Source: Mesorhabditis belari (Eukaryota > Nematoda > Chromadorea > Rhabditida > Rhabditidae). From it: 64,000 bases of DNA. Of this stretch, positions 1-11,697 are shown piece by piece. A program made the translations under genes and the position numbers. Below the pieces are notes generated by a model. It was not told the DNA's origin, ran no database searches, and saw only the letters and a program-made list of their open reading frames with translations. The stretch lies in the NCBI GenBank assembly GCA_958450365.1, contig CAUEEP010000222.1:620001-684000 (forward strand), given 5' to 3'. The first letter of the stretch is position 1. Each line of letters begins with the position of its first letter.

Positions 1-2162
1 CAGACAATTTCTCGGCAAACGGGAAGCTTTTCGTTGCATTCACGACAATCGAAGAGGCCATTGCGCTGAAATTTATGTTTAGATATTGGATTTTTCGAAA
101 AATTTCACCCAATCAACATCATTCGCTCCTCTTCGGCTTTCCGATGCAAAGCTTCGATCGCATCGAGAAGCCATTGAATGAATCTAAACAAGATTTTGAA
201 GTAAATTTGAAGTAAAATTGAGAGAATTGGTAACGAGAAGCTTTTGAATTGGTTCTTTTTTGTAATTCTTCAACAGATTCGAACAGATTGCATATTTTTG
301 GGGTAAAAATTGAGCATTAAAGCTTTAGTGTCACTTTTTAAGCTTTATTGAAGCTTTATTCCATTAAAAAAATTAAAGCTTAATTCAATTATTGTTACGT
401 AGTACATACAAAAAAAAAAAAAAAAAAGCCTTTTAAAACTCACAATTCGTATTCCCATCCAGTCAGCACGCCAAGTGCCGCCAAACACGTCGACAGGTTC
501 TTTTTCAACTCCAACGGACCGCTCCTTGCCGTAATTATCACCAGAAAATCGTCGCCGAGCTCTTGCCATCCCTTTGGGAGTTCCTAAAGTTTCTAAAGTT
601 TGGAAAAAAGTGAGCCTAAGTCTAAGCCTAAGTCCAAGCGTAAGCCTATTCCTAAGCGTAAGGGTAAGCCTAAGCCCAAGCCTAAGCCTAAACCTAAACC
701 TAAGCTTTAGATCGTTAGCCTTATTTGCATAAATTCTAGGAAATTTAGATAACCAACAACCAAAACAAGCGAAAATTTTAATCAAATGCCTAACCAACAA
801 CCAAAACCAGCAACAATTCAATCAAATGCCTAACCTGCAGGCCAAATTGGCTTTCTACTCAAATCTGTAAGCCTCTGAAGCACTCTATCTATTGATAGAT
901 CTATTTACAGTTTGCAACTAGCTTTTGGTTTGTTATAGTTAAGCTATAATCATCAAGTTCTTCATAGTTAAGCTATAATCATTAAGTTCTTCATAGTTAA
1001 GCTATCATAGCTCGACTCTGTTTGTTTAGATGGGTAAAACTTGTGCAAAACTTACCCAAACAGCAATCTTATCAAATCAACAGCAATCAACAGCATTTTT
1101 GCACTCACCTGCAAATTCCTCAACCTTTCCAGCGTTCGACACAACTCCAGCGATGCCTGCATGCGCTCCTCACGGCCGTGGTTCGCCCGATCGGATATCT
1201 AAAAGAAAAAAAGTTGATGTTTAAAGGTCAAAAAACCATTCTAGAACCTAGACTTATCCATTTTAGAATTAAAATTATCTACAATTGATATCTAAAATGA
1301 AATAGTTAATGTTTAAAGGTCAAAAAACCAATCTAGAACCTAGATCTATCCATTTTAGAATTAAAACTATCTACAATTGATATCTAAAACGAAATAGTTA
1401 ACGTTTAAAGGTCAAAAAACCAATCTAGAACCTAGATTTATCCATTTTAGAATTAAAATGATCTAATATTACCCTCTAAAATGAAATAGTTAATGTTTAA
1501 AGGTCAAAAAACCATTCTAGAACCTAGATTTATCCATTTTAGAATTAAAACTATCTAAAATCGATATCTAAATGAGAAAGTTGATCTTTAACAGTCAAAA
1601 AACCATTCTAAAACCTAGATCTATCCATTTCAACATCAAAATTTGATGCTTAACAATGAAAGATCCATTCTAAACCTAGCATTTTATCTTTTACGTCAAA
1701 ATTCGATGCATCTTTCATTGTTAAGCGTCAAAACAGCCAAAAGAACCATTTTAAAGCTTAGATTTGCCAGTTTTCACATCAAAATTTGATCTGAAATGAA
1801 GAATTTGATGCTTAAAGAAAAGTTTGACCATTTTTGAGCAAAGATTTATCAATTTTTCAACCAAAGCTATACTTTAGAAGGGGAAAAAGCTGTGTTTTCA
1901 CTATTAAATTGATCTTTTCACTGTCAAAAGCCGTCTAAAAGCACAAATTTTCTTCAAAACCTTCAGCAAAACCCGCCAAAAACCTATTTTTCTAAAGATT
2001 TTGGGCAAAAGCAAAAGCAAAAATAGCAAAATTTGATAAAAATTTCAAAATTTGCTAAAATCTACTAGAATTTCGAGTTTTATCAAAAGTTTTATCAAAT
2101 TTTTGCTCAAATCTCACCTGTTTTAGCAGATCTTTGATGGTAACTTGTATCAAATCAGACAT
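1..2162 (-). CDS. Unrecognised protein, 5' part of a multi-exon gene (3' end outside window)
   Basis: Five exons join in one frame on the minus strand: 2162-2118 (start codon 2162-2160), 1198-1109, 583-444, 183-109 and 65-1. They have GT-AG borders and phases 0, 0, 2, 2. The 138 or so residues begin MSDLIQVTIKDLLKQ and look alpha-helical, with charged heptad-like stretches (EERMQASLELCRTLERL) and hydrophobic helices. HEAT/ARM-like packing is possible, but I do not recognise the family. Intron 1 holds about five copies of a 92-bp repeat, and intron 2 holds degenerate telomere-type repeats. The gene is divergent from the FAM135 gene, with 849 bp between the start codons. The model is supported by phase agreement across four introns; the function is unknown. 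Confidence 0.72.
612..705 (-). repeat. Degenerate telomere-type repeat (GCCTAA/TTAGGC)
   Basis: About fifteen hexamer-like units (CCTAAG, CCTAAA, GCGTAA) occur in intron 2 of the minus-strand gene. TTAGGC is the nematode telomere unit, so this resembles a decayed interstitial telomeric tract. Confidence 0.7.
1205..1640. repeat. About 92-bp tandem repeat, five units
   Basis: Units share TTTAAAGGTCAAAAAACC and TAGAACCTAGATCTATCC, starting near 1214, 1308, 1399, 1491 and 1585. The last ones are decayed. They fill intron 1 of the minus-strand gene. Confidence 0.85.
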
Positions 2163-3011
2163 TTCTTAGCATCTAAACAAAAAAAAAGATGAAAAGTTTG
2201 TTAAAAATTCAGAAAAAGCAAAGAAATAATCAAAAAAACGCAAGAAAACCGAAAAATAAGCAATTTTTGGCAAATTCTGGCAAAACCTCCTTTTATAAAT
2301 CAATTTTTAAAAGAAAAAGATATTCAGCTAAACTGCTGAATATTCATTTTTGTGGAAATTTTGTTCTTTAAAACAATTTTAAAAAAAAGCTATTCAGCTA
2401 AAGAGCTGAATATTCATTTTTGAGAAAATTTTAATATTTAAGCTAGTCGTTTTTTACTGATTTTTGATGTTTTTACGGTTTTTTGATGTTTTTTCTTCAA
2501 TTTTTACCCAAATTTCGTCAAAAACCATAAAAAAACAGCAAAAAACAGCAAAAAACACTGCAAAACCGTAAATGGCACTGCCAAATCACGCAAGGAAATT
2601 TGAAAAAAAAACTCTGCTTTTCTGACGATTTTCTCCCCCAACCCTCTGACGAAAAGAACATTTTATAGGGAAATCGAATGCGCAAATAGCTTCGTTGGCT
2701 CCTGTGCTATCCAGTTCGCACGAAACATTGCCTAATTTGTGATTTTCCCCTCATTTGAGCCGACTTTTTCAACCAGTCCCAAATCTCCGCTCTGACCACT
2801 GCTGAATTCTTCCAAACCCCATTTTATTTTAATAATTGTTTATTCTGACATCCAGCTTGCCCATTAAATAACTTATTTTTTTACAAAAATCCTTTTTTTA
2901 CTTAAAATATGCCTCGTACTCTTTTCTGTGGCTTCAACTTTTAAAATTTATTAAATTCCCTCATTTTCTAAGATAGTTTTTCAAATCAGCATTTATTTTA
3001 GGCTTTATGGA
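2163..3011. promoter_or_regulatory. Divergent intergenic region between two head-to-head genes
   Basis: This 849-bp AT-rich spacer separates two divergently read start codons, so it probably carries both promoters. A TATTTTAG acceptor ends at 3001, ten bases before the FAM135 start codon, which fits a spliced leader or a 5'UTR intron. A short direct repeat (AGCTGAATATTCATTTTTG) occurs near 2332 and 2404. No recognised operator was found. Confidence 0.45.
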
Positions 3012-6000
3012 ATGCGGATCGAGGTGTTGCCGATTTTCGAAGTGTACATAGGATTGGATAAATTTCGAAATGTCGAGCTACATAATCGAGGATACTATCA
3101 GGTACAGAAGCTACGGTATCCCAGGTACTGTAGTCTTAAAAATACAGTACCCTGGGCTACCCTAGCTCTCTCTCCAACGTCCTTTTCCAGATCCGTCTCT
3201 CCCCGAAGCCCAGCACCGATTTCTCGATCGATTTTCGGTGTGAGAGTGGAAACGAGCAGAAACTCGGGGACAGTCTTCTGCCGAGTTCCGTCAATGATGG
3301 GGTACAGGCCTAAATAACCAATTAGGAATCTCATGTGACATCCAGATCGACCAAAAAACCCTACACAGTAACCATAGAACGGCTACAGTACCTACAAAGC
3401 CCTACAGAGGCTACCGTACCCTAGGGCTACCTTTATACAGTAACCCTAGAGACCAAAATAACTAAATAGGAATCTCATGTGACATCCAGATCGTCTAAAA
3501 AACCCTACACAGTAACCATAGAACGGCTACAGCACCTACAAAGCCCTACAGAGGCTACCGTACCCTAGGGCTACCTTTATACAGTAACCCTAGAGACCAA
3601 AATAACTAAATAGGAATCTCATGTGACATCCAGATCGTCTAAAAAACCCTACACAGTAACCATAGAATGGCTACGGTACCTAGAACACGCTACAGAGGCT
3701 ATTGTACCCTAGGGCTACCTTTATACAGTGACCCTAGAGACCTAATAACCAATTAGGAATCTCATGTGACAACCAGATCGACTAAATAACCCTACACAGT
3801 AACCCTAGAACGCTACAGTACCTAGAAAATCCTACAGAGGCTACCGTACCCTAGGGCTAGGTTTATACAGTAACCCCAGAGACCTAGTAACCAATTAGAA
3901 ACCTCATGTGACATCCAGATCGACTAAATACTCCAAAAAAATATATCTAACTTTTAGATCGGCATCTCGCGCACCATCGAGCTGATCTTCGCTGATGAAA
4001 CCCTACAAATCAACGATGTTTTCATCCTTTCAATACAGGTACGGTAGAGCTACCGTAACCCTGGATAAGCTACCGTAATCTCAGGCCCTCACCCGCCCAT
4101 GGATCGAGCTCTTCTCGCTGAAAGTCGGTGTCGAATTGTGGTTAGTTGGAATAGTTGGAAATTTCAAAATCCTTAAATCATCCATTTTTCATTCATTTTT
4201 TTGTTCCGTGCACTCCAATTCGCATTTCGCAGGTTCGCCGACCGGGATCGCCCACCGGCAAACGAAAATTTCACGCTGATCTCCCGTCGGACTCTAGAAA
4301 TCGATCTCTCTGTGAAAAAAGCGCACTGTATCTTCAGGTTTTATCAAAATTTTGCATTGAAAATTGTTTAAATAACCTAAATAACCTTTTAGACCAATCA
4401 ACTTCGAGTTTTTCGCGTTTTCCTCGTTGACTCTTTTCGCCTCATCATCACTTGTCTCAATGTTGGCCAGAAGAAAGAAAAACCCACCGGATCCAGTAAG
4501 TAACAGCTTTTTATCTTTATCTAAAGGCTCGGGGCACCTCCGACCCCAACTTGACCTCCGGGGATCGAACCACCACCCTCCGCCTTGGAGACAAGCTCGC
4601 TAGCCACTAGGTTATGAAAACTTTAGCAGTAATCAGTAAACTAAAGATCTCTATAAATTCTGTGATATCCAGAATTAACTGATAACATTTCAGTTCTACT
4701 CAATTTTTCCTATTTAGCTGTAATTTTAGCCATTCTCAATTCCTCAACCATTCTCAGCCCACTTGATGGCCAAATGGAAAGGAAAAAAGCCCAAATAAAA
4801 AAGATTTGTTCATCCTGGAACGCACAGAAATATTTAACAGATCTAGGGATTATAAAAGTGATGATGCAGGATGGCGCAGTGGTTAGCACTTGGCTCCCAA
4901 TCGAAGGGTCCTGGTTCGAACCCCCGCAGCGCAGAACTTTTCTATTTATTCGATTTTTCGAGCACAAAAGCTCTTGTGAACTCCAATTTGCAGGGTATTT
5001 CGCTGAAACTGCAGCAATTCCATCTGCAAACGGCTCGAGCGCTTCTGATGTCGATCAACTCGTTGGAGAGGTTGATCGCCGCGAACAAAGACCTTCTCAA
5101 AACCACAATTCACATCGGTAAACGCAAATTTTATATAAAAATCAAAAATTCAGCTGAAACGAGTGTCGAAAAAGAGTTGACGAGGCTATGCGAGGGAATC
5201 GAGAACTCCAGCTCACCTTGGTGCCAGGTACAGTACCAAAACCCAGAGATCCCCTAAGCTACAGTAGTTTTTGATTTATGAAATAAGCTTCCTGGAAGTC
5301 ACTAGACATATTCGCATGCAAATTTCTTGAGAAAATCGAATTCTTATGAAATTCGAATTTTCAATGCAAATTTCAGCTTGAGTCTGATGCTGTCCGGTTG
5401 AGCGCTCGCCTCACCGCCATCCACTCCCAATTCGTGAATCTATTCACGAAAAACTACGGTATGACATCCAGATCATTGAAATCATTCAAAACCCTTCCAG
5501 CTTTCATGGAGAAAATCGGGCGCTCTTTCGAGGATTGGCGCTGGCGGAGGATCGGAGAGCTTTTCTTCTTCACCGAGCATTCCACTACGGAAATTGGATC
5601 CGGTGCGTTCCAGATCGATCATTGCGCCCGAAAAATTCATTTGCTTATTTCGAAATTTCCCAGAAACCCTCCACAACTCGACCACGATCACTCACATTCA
5701 CTCCCTTGTCGTCTCGTCGCCGTATTTTCGTGATTTCATCCATCCACCGCTCTATTTACCGAATTTGGACGCTCCACCGCAATTGTCGTACGTAAATTTA
5801 GTGAATTTAGTTATTCTTTTCTTCTAAACGCACAGCTTCATAGCTAGCTAGCTCACTTCGATTCAATGTGCCAAAAGGCGTGCGTTTCTGTTCGAGCATC
5901 TACTGTGAGCTCCAATTCGGTCAATACATTTCAAAAATATATAGTTTTACATAGGATTTCTCTCAGAAACTTGCCATTCTCAATATGGCTCATCGAGCTT

Positions 6001-9000
6001 TGTGCGTACTTTGCCTACTTTGTGCCAGAAGGCGCGCGTTTCTGTTCGAGCATCTACTGTGAGCTCCAATTCGGCCAATACAATTCAAAAATATATAGTT
6101 TTACATAGGATTTCTCTCAGAAACTTGCCATTCTCAATATTCCTGGTTGAATCTTTCGCGTACTTTGTGCTCTGTGCTTTGCGCAAGCCCTCTGGCATAC
6201 AATGCTATTCAAATTTCAAAGTTTCCTTTAGGCCGATAATCTTCGAGCAAAGATTTCTCCCATCTGTCTCTGGAGAGAATTCCCCGTCTTCGGAAGGACC
6301 AACTATTGTAGGTTTAGATTTTTCTATAGCTAGATCTGTTTTATTTTTAATCTATATTTAGATCCCAAGGCTCAAGCCCAAATCCGAAGCCTCTCCGTTG
6401 ATCAAAGTGGCTCGGGAATTGCGAAGGTTTGAGCTACAGCAAGCTACAGTAACATCAGGGTACAGTACACGCAGCTTAATGTGCCAGAAGGTGCGCGTTT
6501 CTGTTCGAGCATCTATTGTGACATCCAATTCGACCAATACATTTCAAAAATATATAGTTTTACATAGGATTTCTCTCTAAAAGTTGCCATTCTCAATATG
6601 CCTGGTCGACCTTGTGTATATTTTGTGCCAGAAGGTGCGCGTTTCTGTTCGAGCATCTATTGTGACATCCAATTCGACCAATACATTTCAAAAATATATA
6701 GTTTTACATAGGATTTCTCTCTAAAAGTTGCCATTCTCGATATGGCTCATCGAACTTTGTGCGTACTTTGCCTACTTTGTGCCAGAAGGCGCGCGTTTCT
6801 GTTCGAGCATCTATTGCGACCTCCAATTCGACCAATCCATTTCAAAAATATATAGTCTTATATAGGATTTCACTCTAAAAGTCGCCATTCTTAATATGCC
6901 TGGTCGACCTTGTGTATATTTTGTGCGTTTCTGTTCGAGCATCTACTGTGATCTCCAATTTGGCCAATACAATTCAAAAATATATAGTTTTACATAAGGT
7001 TTCCCTCTAAAAGTTGCCATTCTCAATATTCCTGGTCGAACTTTGTGCGTACTTTGTGCGCAGAGAATACGGTACACTACCCTGACTACTGTACCCATTT
7101 TCCGGCACCCTAGCCTAACTACAGTACTACAGAAGGGTACAGTACCTAAATTTTCAGTTTCCGTCTCCGTCGCAAGAGTCTCAGCGACGTGAAGAAATTG
7201 GCGGTGAATGGGGAAAGACGGGGATCGGCCGGGGAATTGATCGTAACCCAACAGGCTACAGGTACTCTAGAATCAAACTACAGTACCTCGGCTACAGTAC
7301 ACCCGATCACGTCGAACTCATCGCTGTCGAATTTCGAGACGATCGCCCGGGAGGAGAATGGAACGAGTGAAGGTACTGTAGGGTTACTGTAGCTAAAAGT
7401 AGACAAATAGGAATCTCGTGTGACATCCAGATCAACTAAATAATGAAAAAGATTCCAAGCTTTCAAGCTAAAATTTGCAGAATTTCTGCCAAAGTCTTTT
7501 CGAATACCTTGGACTTTCAAAAATTGATTTTAACCTATAAAAAAAACAATTAGGAATAAAATGTGACACCCAGATCGACCAATCCAGGGATTACGGTAGC
7601 TTTAAATGCATTATTTCAGCCCCCACACATTCAAACTGGGAAATGGAGTCGATTTTGCCGGTGCTCGAGAAGCGGCTAGTGTTGCGAGAAAAGCTCCGAC
7701 TCACGTACAATTATGATTTCTGTATCTACAGGTGGGATTACTATTCCATCATTTTCTTCTAAACGCCCAGCTTCTGGCACACTAGCCCAATTCGAGTCAA
7801 TGTGCTAGAAGGCGCGCGTTTCTGTTCGAGCATCTATTGTGATCTCCAATTTGGCCAATACATTTCAAAAATATATAGTTTTACATGGGATTTCTCTCTA
7901 AAAACCACCATTCTCAATATGGCTCATGGAACTTTGTGCGTACTTTGCCTACTTTGTGCCAGAAGGCGCGCGTTTCTGTTCGAGCATCTATTGTGACCTC
8001 CAATTTGATCAATGCATTTCAAAAATATGTAGTTTTACATGGGATTTCTCTCTAAAAGCCTCCATTCTCAATATGGCTTGTCAAACTTTGTGCGTACTTT
8101 GTGCGTACTTTATGCGTTTCTGTTCGAGCATCTATTGCGACCTCCAATTCGACCAATACATTTCAAAAATATATAGTCTTATATAGGATTTCACTCTAAA
8201 AGTCGCCATTCTTAATATGCCTGGTCGACCTTGTGTATATTTTGTGCGTTTCTGTTCGAGCATCTATTGTGACCTCCAATTTGACCAATACATTTCAAAA
8301 ATGTATAGCTTTACATGGGATTTCTCTGTAAAAATTGCCATTCTCAAGATTTCACCCGTCCGGGCCACCCAATGCCTTCCAGCTAGATTACTGTACCAAT
8401 TACGGGTTACTGTATCCATATTCCAGTGAAGCGGCCAACCATTTTCGCCCGCCCCCACAGTGTCATCCAAATCGTTTACCCGATCGGGCCACTCTTTTGG
8501 CCCAATCACCGCACTTGATTGTCTTCGTTCATGGATTGGAAGGTTTATTTGGCTATAATAGGATTCAATTACGCAATTCCAGGAGCCATGGACGATTTGA
8601 TGCCATACAAAAATTTCCTCCGCATTTCTTTACCAGCTCAACCAATGCTGTTTTTGATGAGCAGGTATTTGTCTAAAGTACAGTACAGTACTATTTTTTT
8701 GGTCTATATGGTGCTGTGCGTTCCAGAACGGCTCTAGGAACACAAAATAGTGCTATCTACAGTACCTAGACTACAGTAGAGTACTAGCTATAGCAGTCGG
8801 TACAGTACTTGTCTAAAGTACAGTAAAGTACTATTTCCGTGGTCTATATGGTGCTGTGCGTTCCAGAACGGCTCTAGGAACACAAAACAGTGCTATCTAC
8901 AGTACCTAGACTAGACTACAGTAGAGTACTAGCTACGGCAGTCGGTACAGTACTTGTCTAAAGTACAGTACAGTACTATTTCCTTGGTCTATATGGTGCT

Positions 9001-11697
9001 GTGCGTTCCAGAACGGCTATTGGAGTGCCTGGTACAGTGCAGTACTATCCACAATACAGTAATATCAGCAGTTAAAGGTACAGCAAGCACAGTTCCCAGA
9101 CACAATTCTCTGGTGCAATTCGGCAGTACTGTAGATTTCCGTATGCGTAGTGTGACCTCCAGCTTGACCAATCGCATCAAAAAATTATGGTTTTACTAAT
9201 AAATTTATACGAAAATCACCCCGGTTCAATTACGCAACAATGTTAAAATCTCAAAACTCTCCAAATCAATTTTTTCCTATTTCCTTCTCAACTGTGACAT
9301 CCAATTCACACTCTGACATTTCCGAGAAACAAATTTGCAAAGTACTGTGCTGGATCCGGCTCTGGTCCTGTATTGTGCTACAGTAATCCTACAGTAATCC
9401 ATTTCCAGGTCAAACGAGCTGGAGACGTGGGCTGATTTAGAGCAAATGGGCGCGAATTTGCTTGACGAGGTCACCGAATACGCGCAGAGTATGCCGAGGG
9501 CGCCGAATAGGATTAGGTACTGGATGCGGCTATATTAAATGCAAATTTTCAGCTTCATCACGCACTCTCTTGGCGGGATCATTGTGCGCACGGCGATCGG
9601 CCGATCCGACGCTGAATGGCTGCGGGAAAAGGTAGTGAAGGAGTTGGATTGCAATAGCTACAGTAACCCAGGGCCAGCTACAGTACCCCAAATCGTAACT
9701 GGTAGCGCTACACCTATAAATAACCAAATAGGAATCTCATGTGACATCCAGATCGTCTAAAAATTCTACACAGTAACCCTAGAATAGCTACAGTACCTAG
9801 AAAATCCTACGGAGGCTACCGTACCCTAGGGCTACGTTTATACAGTAACCCTAGAGACCTAATAACCAAATAGGAATCTCGTGTGACATCCAGATCGTCT
9901 AAAAAATCCGACACAGTAACCATAGAACGGCTACGGTACCTACAACGACCCTATACAGGCTACCGTAACCCTAGACCAGTAACCCTAGAGACTTACAGTA
10001 ACCCTAGAGACCTAATAATCAATTAGAAATCTCATGTGACATCCAGATCGACTAAAAAACCCTACGCAGTATCATAGAATGGCTACAGTACCTACAAAGC
10101 CCTACAGAGTCTACCAGGGCAGCTACAGTAATCCCTAGGACAGTTACAGTAACCCCTAACCCAGCTACAGTATCCCTTTCCAGGCGCACACCCTCCTCAC
10201 CCTGAACACTCCACATTTGGGGCTAATCTACGCGCCAAAAGTCTCCTCGTTTGGCGTTGCCGTGATCCAATGGTGGAAGAAAAGCAGGTAAATAAAAAAA
10301 AATAGCTCAACTACAGTAAGATCGTAATCCAGCTGTATCTCAGATCCCTCGAGCAGCTGGCGATGAAAGACTCGACGAGTCTGCACGACTCGTTTCTGAT
10401 GAAATTGTCGAAAAACAAGGTTTGATCTTTACAATAGCCTTTCAATTCCTTCCCATCGATCGAGATCTATATAGTTAGCTTATCTGGAACTCATTCAGAG
10501 CCTATCCGCCTTTAAAAACGTGCTCGTCGTCGGCTCTTCTGGGGACGTCTACGTGCCGGTCCACTCGTCACTTCTCGAAACGTGCAAGGTAAAAAATAAC
10601 CAAATGGGAATCTCATGTGACATCCAGATCGTCTAAAGACCCTACATAGTAACCCTAGAATAGCTACAGTACCTACAAAGCCCTACAGAGGCTACCGTAA
10701 CCCTAGGGCTACGTTTATACAGTAACCCTAGAGACCTAGTAACCAATTAGGAATCTCGTGTGACATCCAGATCGTCTAAAAAACCCTACACAGTAACTCT
10801 AGAACGGCTACAGTACCTAGAAAATCCTACAGAGGCTACCGTACCCTAGGACTACATTTATACAGTAACCTAGACCCTAGTAACCAATTAGGAATCTCGT
10901 GTGACATCCAGATCGTCTAAATAGGATAAAGAAATTCAAGCTTACTATGTCAAATTTGTATAATTTCTGCCAAAGTCGTTCCTAGACCTGGACCCAGAGT
11001 TTTAGGCCAAACTACTGTGTAAGCTTTCTACTTTGAATCCAATTTCCCATTTCCAGCCAATGCACAAGGACTCAACCCCACTGGGAAACGCCGTTCGCGA
11101 AATGCTCGCCAATATTCGCCACGATTTGGTCACTAGTGAAAAAAAGACGAGATTCGTGAGGTACGGCAGGACTTTTTCGATAGATTTCGCGGATCTAGAG
11201 CGCACGAAACCCAATTGCTACTTTAGATACACCGTCTTTCACAAATTGGCCGGCGTGGCGCGAGCTCATAGAATAACGGGCAGAGCTGGTAAGGAAAATT
11301 TGCATTTAAGAAATTTGCATTTAAGAAAATTTGCATTTAAGAAAATTTGCATTTAAGAAAATTTGCTTTTGAGAAAATTTGGATTTAATAAAATTTGCTT
11401 TTAAGAAAATTTGCTTTTAAGAAAATTTGCATTTAAGAAAATTTGCTTTTAAGAAAATTTGCATTTAAGAAAATTTGCTTTTAAGAAAATTTGCTTTTAA
11501 GAAAATTTGCATTTAAGAAAATTTTATTTTTAAAAAAGAAAACGGTCGAATTTTTAAATGCAAATTATGCTGTGACATCCAGATCTTCGAGATATTCAGC
11601 TTTTATCTCAAAAATTTGAGCTCACACCGCCGTGGTCGACGATGATCTATTCATCGAAAAGTTGATCGCTGTCTCTGCATTGAAATATTTCAAATAG
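3012..11697 (+). CDS. FAM135-family protein with C-terminal DUF676 lipase-like alpha/beta-hydrolase domain
   Basis: Twenty-five coding exons keep phase throughout and give 841 aa: 3012-3101, 3191-3301, 3958-4038, 4085-4140, 4233-4337, 4393-4495, 4994-5117, 5154-5227, 5377-5458, 5501-5602, 5664-5787, 6232-6307, 6362-6426, 7158-7261, 7298-7372, 7620-7731, 8349-8542, 8583-8664, 9409-9516, 9553-9631, 10184-10287, 10344-10419, 10499-10588, 11057-11288, 11621-11697. The N-terminus (FEVYIGLDKFRNVELHNRGYYQ) matches the FAM135 N-terminal domain. The C-terminal domain has LIVFVHGLEG (about residues 551-560), the nucleophile elbow THSLGG (Ser628), LNTPHLG, and GDVYVPVH (Asp725, His731), and it ends KYFK as in animal FAM135. 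A serine-hydrolase triad is inferred; its substrate is not known. The start follows a TTTTAG acceptor by ten bases. Two acceptors are unusual (AAG at 8348, GAG at 11620). Introns are packed with tandem repeat units. Confidence 0.93.
3325..3935. repeat. Repeat family B, about 145-bp tandem units (FAM135 intron 2)
   Basis: Four to five units carry AATCTCATGTGACATCCAG, CTACACAGTAACC and CCGTACCCTAGGGCTAC. The same family returns in introns 20 and 23 of this gene. Confidence 0.9.
4551..4616 (-). repeat. tRNA-like SINE head
   Basis: On the minus strand an A-box-like CTAGTGGCTAGCG and a B-box GGTTCGATCC are correctly spaced, but acceptor and anticodon stems do not pair. Lies in FAM135 intron 6. 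Confidence 0.6.
4815..4986 (+). repeat. tRNA-like SINE unit bracketed by inverted CTGGA...CACA modules
   Basis: CTGGAACGCAC at 4815-4825 and TGTGAACTCCAA at 4975-4986 face each other around a tRNA-like stretch (4866-4934: TGGCGCAGTGG, GGTTCGAACC). The right module lies seven bases before the exon 7 acceptor. Confidence 0.65.
5868..7075. repeat. Repeat family A, about 130-155-bp units (FAM135 introns 11 and 13)
   Basis: Units share TTTCTGTTCGAGCATCTA, a TGTGACCTCCAATT-type module, AAAATATATAGTTTTACATA and GCCATTCTCAATAT. Six copies lie here around exons 12 and 13, with further copies in intron 16 and at 13.0-13.7, 16.7 and 17.3-17.7 kb. Confidence 0.9.
7795..8348. repeat. Repeat family A units in FAM135 intron 16
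   Basis: Four head-to-tail copies start near 7818, 7973, 8118 and 8245. The last runs straight into the AAG acceptor of exon 17, so the repeat end supplies the splice site. Confidence 0.88.
8660..9060. repeat. Repeat family F, about 143-bp tandem units (FAM135 intron 18)
   Basis: Three units contain GTCTAAAGTACAGTA and GTGCTGTGCGTTCCAGAACG, at spacings of 142-144 bp. Confidence 0.88.
9720..10130. repeat. Repeat family B units in FAM135 intron 20
   Basis: Three copies show the TGTGACATCCAGATCG module and CTACAGTAACC tracts of the intron 2 family. Confidence 0.88.
10600..10925. repeat. Repeat family B units in FAM135 intron 23
   Basis: Three copies (modules near 10618, 10760 and 10901) have the same order of landmarks as in intron 2. 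Confidence 0.88.
11297..11530. repeat. 16-bp tandem repeat (FAM135 last intron)
   Basis: About fourteen units of AAATTTGCATTTAAGA or AAATTTGCTTTTAAGA fill the intron before the last exon. Confidence 0.92.

Noticed and set aside
3098..3334. Minus-strand frame opposite FAM135 exon 2
   Set aside because: It is a shadow of the coding exon; the plus-strand frame matches FAM135 and keeps phase.
5866..8509. Several 60-130-aa frames with CSSIYC-like repeats in FAM135 introns
   Set aside because: They are readings of repeat family A and are interrupted by verified FAM135 exons; the same peptide words appear in the antisense copies at 13 kb.
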